Part shown: in pieces, positions 6,772 to 14,680 of the stretch
Position numbering within the stretch: the stretch's first letter is position 1
How the letters are laid out: every line of letters starts with the position of its first letter
Assembly: GCA_019120475.1 (NCBI GenBank)
Contig: DWVA01000265.1
Location: 1 to 18,984 of the forward strand
Length of the DNA: 18,984 nucleotides
Direction: 5' to 3'
Source of the DNA: Candidatus Blautia intestinipullorum
GTDB taxonomy: Bacteria; Bacillota; Clostridia; Lachnospirales; Lachnospiraceae
Made by a program: the position numbers and the translations under genes
Notes under the pieces: model-generated
The model's database searches: none
Told to the model about the DNA's origin: nothing
Seen by the model: the letters and a program-made list of their open reading frames with translations, nothing else

Positions 6772-9700
6772 TCAGCTTATCTGCCATTTCACATGGCTTC
6801 CGTTTTCATCTTTTCTTACAAGAAGCTGATCCTCTATTTCCTGTTTCAGCTCCGTCACATGAGAAATGATGCCGATCAGTCTGGAACCCTCCGCCATCCG
6901 CAGAAGCACCTTCACCGCCTGGTTTCTGGAATGTTCATCCAGAGAGCCGAATCCCTCGTCAATGAACATCATATCCAGATGAATAGCCGAAGAATTCTGC
7001 TGGATCTGATCCGACATTCCAAGAGCAAGAGCCAGAGCCGCCATAAAAGATTCTCCTCCGGAAAGAGTCCGGACCTCCCTCTCTTTTCCGGTTACATTAG
7101 AATAGACCATCAGATCAAGCCCTCTGTTTTTCCCTTCTCCTGCTTTCTTCAGATCATACATTCTAAGCTCAAACTGACCTGCGGACATTTCCCGGAACCT
7201 TCTGTTCGCTGCATGAAGAATCCGTTCCAGATAATACCTCTGCACATAGGTTTCCAGATCCATCCTGGCGCCGCTGACATTGCCGGAAGTCATCCGGTAA
7301 AGAGCGTCCAGTTTTCCGTGGGAGGCCAGCGCCTGCCGCCGTTCCTCCATTGCCGGAGCCAGGGCAGCATAAACCTCCTGGTTATTCTTCTGCAATGACT
7401 GGCAGCGATTTTTTCTTTCTTCGGCGGCTTTCCATCTGTTTTCGGCAGTCTCCGCCTCCTCTTTCAGTTTCTTTAGATCCGGCCGTTTTTTCTTTCCTAC
7501 CGCTTCCTTAAGAGAATCCAGAAGCTTTCCGGCGGACTCCCAACTGCTTTTATAATCGGCTGCTTCTTGCAGAAGCGCTTCCGAAGTTTCCTCTCCGTAT
7601 GTCTGTACAAATATCTTCCACTGCTCTTCCGTCAGCTCTCTCTTTTCCATTTCAGACAGATAACCGGCTCTTTTTTCCCTGAAATTTTCTTCCATAGAGG
7701 GCAATTCCTCTGTATAACGGGCCGTCAGAGTCTCGGCCTGCTGCAGCTTTTCCTTACAGGATACGGCAGCCTTTTCCGCTTTTTCCCAGCTATCCTTTCT
7801 CCGGTTTTTCTCTGTTTCCGCCTTCTTTAACTGCTCCTTTGCCTCCTCCTGAGAGGAAAATTCCACAGATCCGGAAAGACTTGAAAGCTCTGCCCGGGCT
7901 GCCGCAAATTCGCTTTCCGCAGCTCTGGCCGATTCCCCGGCGGATGTCAGAGCTGTTCTCTTTCGTTCTTTTTCCTTTTGTGCCGTTTCCAGAGATCTGC
8001 GGATATTGCCAAGAAGCTTCACGTCCTCTTTACGCTTCTCTCCTTCTGTCTTAAGAGATCTCTCCCAGTCTTTTGCCGCTTCTTCCGCCTTTTCCCATCC
8101 AAAGGCTTCCGGAAACTCAGGAAGCTTTGCGGTTAATTTTTCCTTTATCCCTTCCCATTTTTCCTGAAAGGCTTCTTTCTTCGCCTCCGCAAGATCCAGG
8201 CTGGATTTCGCTTCCGCCGCCAGTTCTTCCTGTTTCTGGCGAAGCTTTTCCTTTTTATTTTCCATTTTTTCAAGGGCTTCCTCGGAAATATCCCCATGTT
8301 CTTCTTTCCACTGGCAGGGCGCGGGATGAGTAAGCGATCCGCAGACAGGGCAGGGCTTTCCCTCTTCCAGCGTTCTGGCGAGAAATCCTGCCTGAGCGTC
8401 CAGAAAAACCTGTCTCATCTTTTCATAGGAATCTCTGGTTCTCTCATACTGTTCCCTGGAGGCGGCATAGGCGGAACGGAACTCTTCCGCCTTTATACGG
8501 TATTCTTCTGCCGCCTGAAAAGAAGTCTTTAACGTTTCCGTTTCACTGGCCAGTTCTTCCGCCTCCTGATACTTTGTATTCCAGAAAAGGAGTTTCTGTT
8601 CCGCACCGGAAAGCTTCCCTTCCTGTTCCCTCCATAAGTTTTCTTTTTCTTCCAGAGCGGCTAGTTCTTTTCTTAAGGACTCTTCCTCTTCCCTGGCTGT
8701 CCGAAAACGATTTTCTGCCGAAACCGTCTTTTTCTCCGCCTGGGCGATTCTTTCAAACAATGCCAAAGCTGTATTTACCCGTTCCGATATCCTGCTGAAA
8801 CTTTCCTGTTCCCGGTCAAAGGCTTCCTTTAATCTGCCTGCTTCCCTGAGAGACGCCTCTGTTCTTTCTGAAAGGACCGGAAGCTGTTCCTGATTTTCTC
8901 TCAGCGCTTCCCGGATTTTGCAGACAGCCTCCTCTGTTTCTTTTACCCACTGATATTTTTTCCGGATCTCAAAAGCTCCTGTAAGCTGTTTTGCCAAAAG
9001 TTCTTTTTGACGCATATCTTCTCTGCGGCTTTCCAGATCCCTTCGTTCCTCTTCCGCTTTATCCAGGCTCTGATACAGCTTTTCCAGATTTTCCGCCTCT
9101 GTCAGCGCGTCTCTCGCTCTGTCCCTTGCGCCTGCCGCCTCTTTATATTCCTTCTCCGAGCTTTTAAAAGCGTCCTTTGCCGTTTCCGTCAGCGTTTTAA
9201 GCTCCTCCATAAATTCTCCCGCCAAAGCCAGATTTCCCTCTGAAATCTTTTCTTTCAGCTCAAGGATCTGCTCTCCGCGCTCATATTCCTCCGGAATCTC
9301 CACACGGGCCGCTTCTGTCTGAAAACGTGTCTTCAAAACGGCAATCTCTTTTTCCTTTTCCTGCTTCCGTTTTTTCAGTTCGCTGGCAATATCCTCGTAC
9401 ATCCCCGTATGAAACAGCTTTCGGAAAATTGCCTTTTTGTCGTCGGATTTTGCCCGGAGAAGCTCCATAAACTCTCCCTGGGCGATCATTGCCACCTGCA
9501 TGAACTGCCCTTTTGTAAGACCTACGATCTCCTGAAGCTTCCTGTCCGCTTCTTTCTGAGGATATTCCATCCCGTCAGGCATCAGAAGGGAAACTGTTCC
9601 TGTGATCTCCCTGGTTCCCACGCCTTTTGCCGCCCCTCTTGTGATCAGCTTTAAATGCCGGGGAACTCTGCGTACTGTATAAATCTTCCGATCTTTTCCT

Positions 9701-9963
9701 GTTCCTTCCGCAAAAACAAGCTCCACAAAGGGTTCTCTGCTATAATCCGCATACTGGCTCTGCAGCACGATCCCCTCTTTCTTGTTGGAAGAAGAGCTTG
9801 CCTCGCCGTACAGGGCAAAAACAACGGCATCAAAAATCGTTGTTTTTCCCGCCCCAGTATCTCCCGTGATCAGAAAAAGATTCTGATCCGGCATTTCAAA
9901 ATCTATCACCGTCTTTTCTCCATAGGAGCCAAATGCCTGCATCGTCAGTTTCAGCGGCCGCAT
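6772..9963 (-). CDS. sbcC: Exonuclease subunit SbcC (Rad50-like ATPase)
   Basis: The ATPase subunit of the SbcCD (Mre11-Rad50 type) complex, which opens hairpins and trims DNA ends. At 1063 aa it has full family length. Walker A GDTGAGKT is at 34-41; two long charged coiled-coil arms (about 180-520 and 560-880, rich in E, K, A and Q) flank the zinc hook CPVC at 538-541; the ABC signature LSGGE is at 967-971, Walker B LDMMFIDE at 996-1003 and the D-loop SLDE just after. The start follows the sbcD stop by one base (TAG-G-ATG) with GGAGGTGA upstream, implying translational coupling. The stop lies about 20 bp before the preferred esterase start, so sbcC continues into the esterase and acyltransferase genes. 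Confidence 0.97.
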   Translation of the reverse strand: MRPLKLTMQAFGSYGEKTVIDFEMPDQNLFLITGDTGAGKTTIFDAVVFALYGEASSSSNKKEGIVLQSQYADYSREPFVELVFAEGTGKDRKIYTVRRVPRHLKLITRGAAKGVGTREITGTVSLLMPDGMEYPQKEADRKLQEIVGLTKGQFMQVAMIAQGEFMELLRAKSDDKKAIFRKLFHTGMYEDIASELKKRKQEKEKEIAVLKTRFQTEAARVEIPEEYERGEQILELKEKISEGNLALAGEFMEELKTLTETAKDAFKSSEKEYKEAAGARDRARDALTEAENLEKLYQSLDKAEEERRDLESRREDMRQKELLAKQLTGAFEIRKKYQWVKETEEAVCKIREALRENQEQLPVLSERTEASLREAGRLKEAFDREQESFSRISERVNTALALFERIAQAEKKTVSAENRFRTAREEEESLRKELAALEEKENLWREQEGKLSGAEQKLLFWNTKYQEAEELASETETLKTSFQAAEEYRIKAEEFRSAYAASREQYERTRDSYEKMRQVFLDAQAGFLARTLEEGKPCPVCGSLTHPAPCQWKEEHGDISEEALEKMENKKEKLRQKQEELAAEAKSSLDLAEAKKEAFQEKWEGIKEKLTAKLPEFPEAFGWEKAEEAAKDWERSLKTEGEKRKEDVKLLGNIRRSLETAQKEKERKRTALTSAGESARAAESEFAAARAELSSLSGSVEFSSQEEAKEQLKKAETEKNRRKDSWEKAEKAAVSCKEKLQQAETLTARYTEELPSMEENFREKRAGYLSEMEKRELTEEQWKIFVQTYGEETSEALLQEAADYKSSWESAGKLLDSLKEAVGKKKRPDLKKLKEEAETAENRWKAAEERKNRCQSLQKNNQEVYAALAPAMEERRQALASHGKLDALYRMTSGNVSGARMDLETYVQRYYLERILHAANRRFREMSAGQFELRMYDLKKAGEGKNRGLDLMVYSNVTGKEREVRTLSGGESFMAALALALGMSDQIQQNSSAIHLDMMFIDEGFGSLDEHSRNQAVKVLLRMAEGSRLIGIISHVTELKQEIEDQLLVRKDENGSHVKWQIS

Positions 9964-9964
9964 C

Positions 9965-11119
9965 CTACTTCACCTCCTGAACCGTGTGGATCACATCACG
10001 GAGAATCTCTTTTTCTTCTTCGTCCAGCTCCTGAAGAAACGAGCAGCAAAGCTCATAGGGATCCAGCATATCCTCTTCCGCCTTCATCTCTCCAGTATAA
10101 TCCGCTTTCCGCAGATTTTCCCGCCGTATTTCCAAAAGATTGGGAAAAGCATGGCGAAGCCTGTCCTGCATGTCGATCACGTCCAGATCCGCCTTATCCG
10201 TAAGAACTGCCGACACATAGTCCTCGCAGGCCTGTCCCAGCACTTCCGGCAGACTTCCGCGGATCACTTTTACCTGGCGCAGCGGTTTTAAAGGAAGAAC
10301 AGAAATCCCGGGTTCTTCTCCTTTCTCTCCCAGCTCTACCATAAGAATCCCCTTTTCCTGTCCTGCCTCGCTTACAGAACAGGCAAGAGGGGTTCCGCAG
10401 TAACGAAAACGGTCCCTGCCGACCTTCATAGGCTTATGGATATGGCCCAGGGCCCCGTAATCAAAAATCTCCAGTATATCCGCGGAAACCTCGTCAATAT
10501 TTCCCACTGTCCGTATTTCCGAATCCATCCGCTCCACTTCCTCCGCCTTCTTTCCAGAGGGAAGATAGAACTGGTGGCTGACCAGGACGTTCCGCTGGTT
10601 CTGGTCGATCTTCTCCCTTTCAATAATACGGCGTACTGTTTCGTTATAAGAAAGATTGTTTCCGTTTTCGTCTGTTCCCACTGCCATTTTTACCATGGAA
10701 GGCTTTACAAAAGGAAGCAGATAAAAATTCACCTTTCCGTGTTCATCTTCCAACGTCACCTTTTCTATATATTCGTCTTCTCTCTGCGGAGGCTGGCCCA
10801 CCATATAGAACTTCTGTCTGGAAAGAATATTCCGGAAACAGTTCACTCTGGGCGCGCTGTCATGATTTCCGCTGATCATCATGATCGCTGCCTTCGGCAC
10901 AGCGTCGGCAAGGGCCGCTGCAAAGCTGTCAAACACCTCCACCGCTTCGGCGGACGGTACGGCTTTATCATAAATATCTCCGGCGATCACCACCGCGTCC
11001 GGCTGTTCCCGGGAGGCAAGATCCGTAATCTGCCGGAAAATATATTCCTGATCTTCACGGAGGTCACGGTTCATCAGCTTCAGACCTATGTGCAGGTCTG
11101 ATAAATGAAAAAACTTCAT
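9965..11119 (-). CDS. sbcD: Exonuclease subunit SbcD (Mre11-like nuclease)
   Basis: The metallophosphoesterase nuclease subunit of SbcCD; 384 aa, the usual length. Metal ligands are in the standard order: DLH (D8, H10), GDIYD (D48), GNHD (N85, H86), VSHQ (H182) and GHIH (H226, H228), coordinating two Mn2+ or similar ions. The C-terminal part (about 270-384) is the capping and SbcC-binding region. It is the first gene of a four-gene minus-strand unit; the promoter at 11158-11186 gives a leader of about 30 nt with GGAG before the ATG. sbcC follows after one base. Confidence 0.97.
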   Translation of the reverse strand: MKFFHLSDLHIGLKLMNRDLREDQEYIFRQITDLASREQPDAVVIAGDIYDKAVPSAEAVEVFDSFAAALADAVPKAAIMMISGNHDSAPRVNCFRNILSRQKFYMVGQPPQREDEYIEKVTLEDEHGKVNFYLLPFVKPSMVKMAVGTDENGNNLSYNETVRRIIEREKIDQNQRNVLVSHQFYLPSGKKAEEVERMDSEIRTVGNIDEVSADILEIFDYGALGHIHKPMKVGRDRFRYCGTPLACSVSEAGQEKGILMVELGEKGEEPGISVLPLKPLRQVKVIRGSLPEVLGQACEDYVSAVLTDKADLDVIDMQDRLRHAFPNLLEIRRENLRKADYTGEMKAEEDMLDPYELCCSFLQELDEEEKEILRDVIHTVQEVK

Positions 11120-11157
11120 ATTTGTTGCTCCTTACACTAATGCCAACTGTTTTGGTT

Positions 11158-11186
11158 ATTATACCCTACTGTTGGAAAAAAGTCAC
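11158..11186 (-). promoter_or_regulatory. Sigma-A promoter of the sbcDC unit
   Basis: On minus: GTGACT (11181-11186; 4 of 6 to TTGACA), 17-nt spacer, perfect TATAAT (11158-11163). The start would be near 11151. CCAAC and GTTGG boxes flank the -10 (around 11141-11145 and 11172-11176), a weak dyad that could be an operator. The -35 overlaps the stem base of the preceding gene's terminator. Confidence 0.8.
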
Positions 11187-11220
11187 TGCGAAAGGGGGAT
11201 TTCGGTGTCTTTCCACTGAC
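11175..11220 (-). terminator. Terminator of the FGGY kinase gene
   Basis: On minus, GTCAGTGGAAAG pairs with CTTTCGCAGTGAC (11 bp with one mismatch and one bulge) and is followed by TTTTTT (complement of 11175-11180). It lies 33 bp beyond the kinase stop codon. Its T-tract and stem base overlap the sbcD promoter spacer and -35. Confidence 0.7.
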
Positions 11221-11252
11221 AATCTTTCGTTTTCCGGTAAGAATTTCCTCCC

Positions 11253-12548
11253 TCACAAACAGCTCACGGCCGCTCCGCAGGCGGCTTCCTCTATGTAAGG
11301 GGAAAGCGCCAGTTTTTTCTCAAAAACCTCCTCAAACGCCTTCTGCAGCCATGGATTTTTTCTGATCCCGTTGCCGGAAGCGGCCAGCACCGGAGCTTCC
11401 AGTTTTATCTGTTCTGAAATTTCCCGGTACATATGGTACAGCTCCCGGGCCATACCCCGGAGAACTCCGTTTATAAGAGCGGCAGGAGTAAAATTTTCCT
11501 CGCTTATTCCCTCTATACTGCCTCTCATATCCGGATGCATTCTTGTTCCCTGAAAGGTAGTTCTCACCAGCAGCGGTTCTTCAGGCTGTGCCTCTTTCAG
11601 AATCTTGTCCATAATGTCATACTGAGGACAGTCGCCTATACCTGCCGCCTTTCCATACTGACGGAAAAAATTTTCAAGGACCGCATATGCCCTTCCGCCA
11701 CAGAGGGAAGCTCCTGCCAGAAGATAATTTTCATCCAGAAAAGGCCTCGTTTCTATCCCCGGAATCTGGATATTTCTGTCTGAGATCACGGAAATCTGTC
11801 CTCCTGTTCCCATATTTATCAGTATGGAGCCCGGCTCCCGTCCCGCCGCGCCCAGAACGCTTGCCTGATTATCGCCGATAGCCGTATATACCGGTATGCC
11901 GCGGAATTTCCCCAGCGGAGCCACCTTTGTCGTTGTATCTGGCAGAATATCGCCGGTTACTCCCAGGTCTTTCAGCAGATCCGTCCTGAACTGTCCTTTC
12001 TCCAGGTCAAAAAAGCCGAAACTGGCCGCCATACTGCTGTGTATCAGGGGACTTTCCCGTCCCGTAAGTCTCATTCCTATATAATCTGCGATCGTGCAGA
12101 AAGACGCCGCTGTTTCCGGAACAAGATTTTTTCTCTGGTTATAAAGATGCGTTACCCATCCATATCCTGAGTATACATGTATGCCTGTCTTTGTATATAT
12201 TTCTTCTGTCAGAGATTTTCCTTCAAAATCCTTTCTGCCGCCTCTTCCGTCCTGCCATGTATAAAGAGGACTGACACAGATTCCCTTCCGGTCTATATAC
12301 AGAATCCCATGCATCTGTCCCGTAAGTCCTATCGCCTCAATGTCTTTGAACTCTGAAAGAAGCTCTTGGACGGCATCAATTACCTTTTTCTCTATCTCAT
12401 CCACCTTCTGCAGCTTTTCCCATGGTCTGTCTGTCCTTATAAAACTGCCGCCCGGGATTGTTTCCGCCTTTACCTGCCGCCTTGTCTGCCTGTCCAGAAC
12501 AGACAGCCCGACAGAGGTTGTCCCTATATCAATTCCCATGACCTTCAT
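11253..12548 (-). CDS. FGGY-family carbohydrate kinase, sedoheptulokinase-like
   Basis: A cytoplasmic sugar kinase, 431 aa. The N-terminal phosphate-binding GIDIGTTSVG (5-14), substrate-region GLTGQMHG (74-81) and TWQDGRGG (97-104), the GDNQAS block with the probable catalytic base D226, GTGGQ (247-251) and the adenosine-binding ASGNGIRKNPWLQKAFEEVF region (390-409) are all present. SGYGWVTHLYN and IHSSMAASFGFFDL resemble the sedoheptulokinase branch rather than xylulokinase or gluconokinase, and the protein is shorter than those (about 500 aa). If so it makes sedoheptulose 7-phosphate for the pentose phosphate pathway. It is a single-gene unit with its own promoter (12589-12617), strong GGAGGAGGGG ribosome-binding site and terminator; no sugar transporter or isomerase is adjacent. 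The family is sure; the substrate is an inference. Confidence 0.82.
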   Translation of the reverse strand: MKVMGIDIGTTSVGLSVLDRQTRRQVKAETIPGGSFIRTDRPWEKLQKVDEIEKKVIDAVQELLSEFKDIEAIGLTGQMHGILYIDRKGICVSPLYTWQDGRGGRKDFEGKSLTEEIYTKTGIHVYSGYGWVTHLYNQRKNLVPETAASFCTIADYIGMRLTGRESPLIHSSMAASFGFFDLEKGQFRTDLLKDLGVTGDILPDTTTKVAPLGKFRGIPVYTAIGDNQASVLGAAGREPGSILINMGTGGQISVISDRNIQIPGIETRPFLDENYLLAGASLCGGRAYAVLENFFRQYGKAAGIGDCPQYDIMDKILKEAQPEEPLLVRTTFQGTRMHPDMRGSIEGISEENFTPAALINGVLRGMARELYHMYREISEQIKLEAPVLAASGNGIRKNPWLQKAFEEVFEKKLALSPYIEEAACGAAVSCL

Positions 12549-12588
12549 TTACAGCCCCTCCTCCGTGTATCTTTATGATCTGTTCATT

Positions 12589-12617
12589 ATTTTACAATCC
12601 TTTTCCGCCGTTTTCAA
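12589..12617 (-). promoter_or_regulatory. Sigma-A promoter of the FGGY kinase
   Basis: On minus: TTGAAA (12612-12617), 17-nt spacer, TAAAAT (12589-12594). Both hexamers are 5 of 6 to consensus. It is divergent from the AT3 promoter; the two -35 boxes are about 30 bp apart, with a small dyad GG-A-ATATC-A-GATAT-CC (12628-12643) between them. Confidence 0.85.
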
Positions 12618-12647
12618 CGCATGTCCCGGAATATCAGATATCCTGTC

Positions 12648-12676
12648 TTGTAACACTCTCCCAAGTGTATTAAAAT
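12648..12676 (+). promoter_or_regulatory. Sigma-A promoter of the AT3-AraC operon
   Basis: TTGTAA (12648-12653), 17-nt spacer, TAAAAT (12671-12676). The start would be near 12683, leaving a leader of about 33 nt with GGGAGGAGG. A long dyad covers the -10 and the start point. Confidence 0.8.
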
Positions 12677-12691
12677 AACAGATAATACACT
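12664..12691. promoter_or_regulatory. 28-bp dyad operator over the AT3 promoter
   Basis: AGTGTATTA (12664-12672), 10 bp, TAATACACT (12683-12691): a perfect 9-bp inverted repeat covering the 3' part of the spacer, the -10 and the start point of the AT3 promoter. Such a position is typical of a repressor site for a dimeric regulator. Without a U-tract it is not a terminator. The cognate regulator is unknown; the AraC protein two genes on is one candidate but that family usually uses direct repeats. Confidence 0.65.
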
Positions 12692-12715
12692 GTTGTGAGG
12701 GAGGAGGATCCGATT

Positions 12716-13720
12716 ATGAAACAGGACAACAGATCAACCGCTTTTCTTGACGTTCTCCGCTGGAGCGCTACTGCCATGGTTGTGATGCTGCATGTAGTTT
12801 CCGGCGTTACCGCTATATTATCGGCAGAAATGACTTCCGATCAGCGGGCGGTTTACTATACCGCCAAGGCGCTCATGACAGCGGGAGTTCCTGTTTTTCT
12901 GATGATCTCCGGAGCTCTTCTTCTGAACCCTGAAAAACAGATATCCGTCAGAAAAATCCTGACTCATTATGTAAGGAGAATCCTGCTGGCACTGCTGGTT
13001 TTCGGAACTGTTTTTGCAGTGATCGAACTTTATGTGACAGAAAAAAACTTCTCCCTTGAAATCATAGGGAGAGGTTTTCTCAATACCCTCTCTGGAAAAA
13101 GCTGGGCCCATATGTGGTATTTGTACGAGCTGGCCGGACTGTATCTGGCTACCCCTCTTCTGCGGGCTGTGATCCGTTATGGAAAAAAACAGCTTCTGCA
13201 GTACGGTCTGATCCTGGGATTTCTTTTCAGCAGCTTTATCCCTTTCCTGGAACAGCTTTCCGGATTTGATCTTGGATTTACCTTTCCTTTTTCCGGAATT
13301 TATCTTTTCTATTATGTGTCCGGATACTATTTCCTGAAATACGGAAGGACCAGCCCGCGCCTGACAGCCGCGGCCGCAATACTGACGATAGGAGTGCTGA
13401 CTGCGGATATGGCGTTTTTGAAGCTGTTCCGTGTTTCCTATGACTCCCCGCTGATCGTTTTTCTGACCGTCTGTCTTTTTCTTACTGCGGCCAACAGCGG
13501 AGTCCGTGTGTCATGGATGTCCCGTCACAGAGAGCTGTGCTTTGGAATTTACCTGCTGCATCCGGTATTTTTAAATCTGTTTTACAAATTTCTCGGCATT
13601 ACGCCTCTGGCTTTTGGCTACGGCGGGATCTTCCTCTTCTGGGCGGCGGCTTTTCTTCTTTCCTGTCTGGGTTCCTGGATAATGCAGAAAATACCGATTC
13701 TGAAAAAATATGTTGTTTAA
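12716..13720 (+). CDS. AT3-family membrane acyltransferase
   Basis: A 334-aa polytopic protein of about ten hydrophobic helices belonging to acyltransferase family 3, which moves acetyl or other acyl groups onto extracytoplasmic carbohydrates or similar acceptors. The family RX10H motif is visible near the N-terminus (R15 and H26 in LDVLRWSATAMVVMLH), PVFLMISGALLL follows in the third helix region, and CFGIYLLHPVF lies near the C-terminus. No SGNH or other extra domain is fused. The start is the ATG at 12716 with GGGAGGAGG 8 nt upstream; a GTG at 12695 lies inside that site and is rejected. It is followed after 24 bp by the AraC regulator in the same operon, from a promoter overlapped by a 28-bp dyad. 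The acceptor is unknown. Confidence 0.88.
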   Translation: MKQDNRSTAFLDVLRWSATAMVVMLHVVSGVTAILSAEMTSDQRAVYYTAKALMTAGVPVFLMISGALLLNPEKQISVRKILTHYVRRILLALLVFGTVFAVIELYVTEKNFSLEIIGRGFLNTLSGKSWAHMWYLYELAGLYLATPLLRAVIRYGKKQLLQYGLILGFLFSSFIPFLEQLSGFDLGFTFPFSGIYLFYYVSGYYFLKYGRTSPRLTAAAAILTIGVLTADMAFLKLFRVSYDSPLIVFLTVCLFLTAANSGVRVSWMSRHRELCFGIYLLHPVFLNLFYKFLGITPLAFGYGGIFLFWAAAFLLSCLGSWIMQKIPILKKYVV

Positions 13721-13744
13721 AGGAGACAAAAGGAGGGTCGTTTC

Positions 13745-14563
13745 ATGATCACAGAATTGAAAATCATCCAGCCGTTTTTTGTACTTTCCTCCAATGTATA
13801 TCTGAAAAGATATGCTCCCGGGTCCGTCATATCTCATTTTTATAAATTTAAGTGTACCGTCCCCTCCGGCCGTCCGGTTATGGTGGTTCCCGACGGAAGC
13901 ACAGACATCATATTTGAATGTGATCCGGAGCGGCCTTCTGCGGAAATCTGCGGAACCGTAAACAAAAGTACGCCTGATATTTTCCGTCAGGGAAAAACAT
14001 ATTTCGGCGTCCGTTTTCTACCGGGAGGTCTTCTGCAGTTTCACGACCTTCTTGCAAAGGACCTGGCTGATCAAAGATACGGGATCTCTGTTTTTTTACA
14101 TGACCGTTCCTGTATAGAAGCAATCTGCTGTGAGACGGACTTTGAACGCCAGATCCGGTTATTTATGACACATATTTTTACTGAGATCAATAAGAACATC
14201 CGCGGCAGAGACCAGCTCTGTCTCATGCAGATCATTTCTCAGATCCATGAGCAAAACGGCCAGCTAAAAATGACGGATCTGGAGAAATCCCTTCATTACA
14301 CCAAACGTCATATTTCCAGATTGTTCACCTCTTTGACAGGCGTAAGCATTAAACGGTTCAGCCGGTATCTGCGCTTTCAGTCGGCTATGAACAGTCTGAA
14401 TTCCTCAGATCCGAAAACACTTTCACAGATTGCGGCAGAATGCGGATATTACGATCAGACGCACTTTCAGAAGGAATTCCGGGAATTTTCCTCCATGAGC
14501 CCCGGCCAGTTCCATAAACTGCTGCAGGCCAGTCACTATTATGATCACCTTATTATCCGGTAA
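13745..14563 (+). CDS. AraC-family transcriptional regulator (DUF6597-type sensor)
   Basis: A 272-aa cytoplasmic DNA-binding regulator. Residues 1-150 contain the N-terminal module with VPDGSTDIIFEC (48-59) and FGVRFLPGGLLQF (87-99), characteristic of AraC proteins with a DUF6597-like domain. The C-terminal AraC double helix-turn-helix is at about 175-258: first HTH MTDLEKSLHYTKRHISRLF, then the second with LSQIAAECGYYDQTHFQKEF and the closing MSPGQF. AGGAGG stands 8 nt before the ATG. It is co-transcribed with the AT3 acyltransferase and precedes the aminotransferase gene, so either may be its target. The inducer is unknown. Confidence 0.92.
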   Translation: MITELKIIQPFFVLSSNVYLKRYAPGSVISHFYKFKCTVPSGRPVMVVPDGSTDIIFECDPERPSAEICGTVNKSTPDIFRQGKTYFGVRFLPGGLLQFHDLLAKDLADQRYGISVFLHDRSCIEAICCETDFERQIRLFMTHIFTEINKNIRGRDQLCLMQIISQIHEQNGQLKMTDLEKSLHYTKRHISRLFTSLTGVSIKRFSRYLRFQSAMNSLNSSDPKTLSQIAAECGYYDQTHFQKEFREFSSMSPGQFHKLLQASHYYDHLIIR

Positions 14564-14621
14564 AATGTCCTTTTTTTACTATAAATCACCTGCTGCCCGG
14601 ATTATACTGAAAACATCTTAC

Positions 14622-14660
14622 AAAGACGTGGGAAACAAATTGTTTTCTGCGTCTTTTTTT
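14622..14660 (+). terminator. Intrinsic terminator/attenuator before the aminotransferase
   Basis: Arms 14622-14636 and 14642-14656 pair over 15 positions (three G-U) around a 5-nt loop, directly followed by a T-run to 14660. It ends 59 bp after... the AraC stop region begins upstream at 14563, and the aminotransferase ribosome-binding site (AAAGGAGG) follows within 8 bp. A possible -10 TATACT is at 14603-14608 without a recognisable -35. No promoter fits between the hairpin and the start codon, so the aminotransferase mRNA must cross this structure. Confidence 0.85.
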
Positions 14661-14680
14661 ATTTATAAAGGAGGAAAAAT

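Noticed and set aside
11141..11176. LexA (SOS) box at the sbcD promoter
   Set aside because: The CCAAC/GTTGG boxes do not fit the Gram-positive GAAC-N4-GTTC pattern in sequence or spacing.
14640..14669. Promoter TTGTTT-18-TATAAA inside the hairpin before the aminotransferase
   Set aside because: Transcription would start near 14676, beyond the AAAGGAGG ribosome-binding site, leaving the gene without one.
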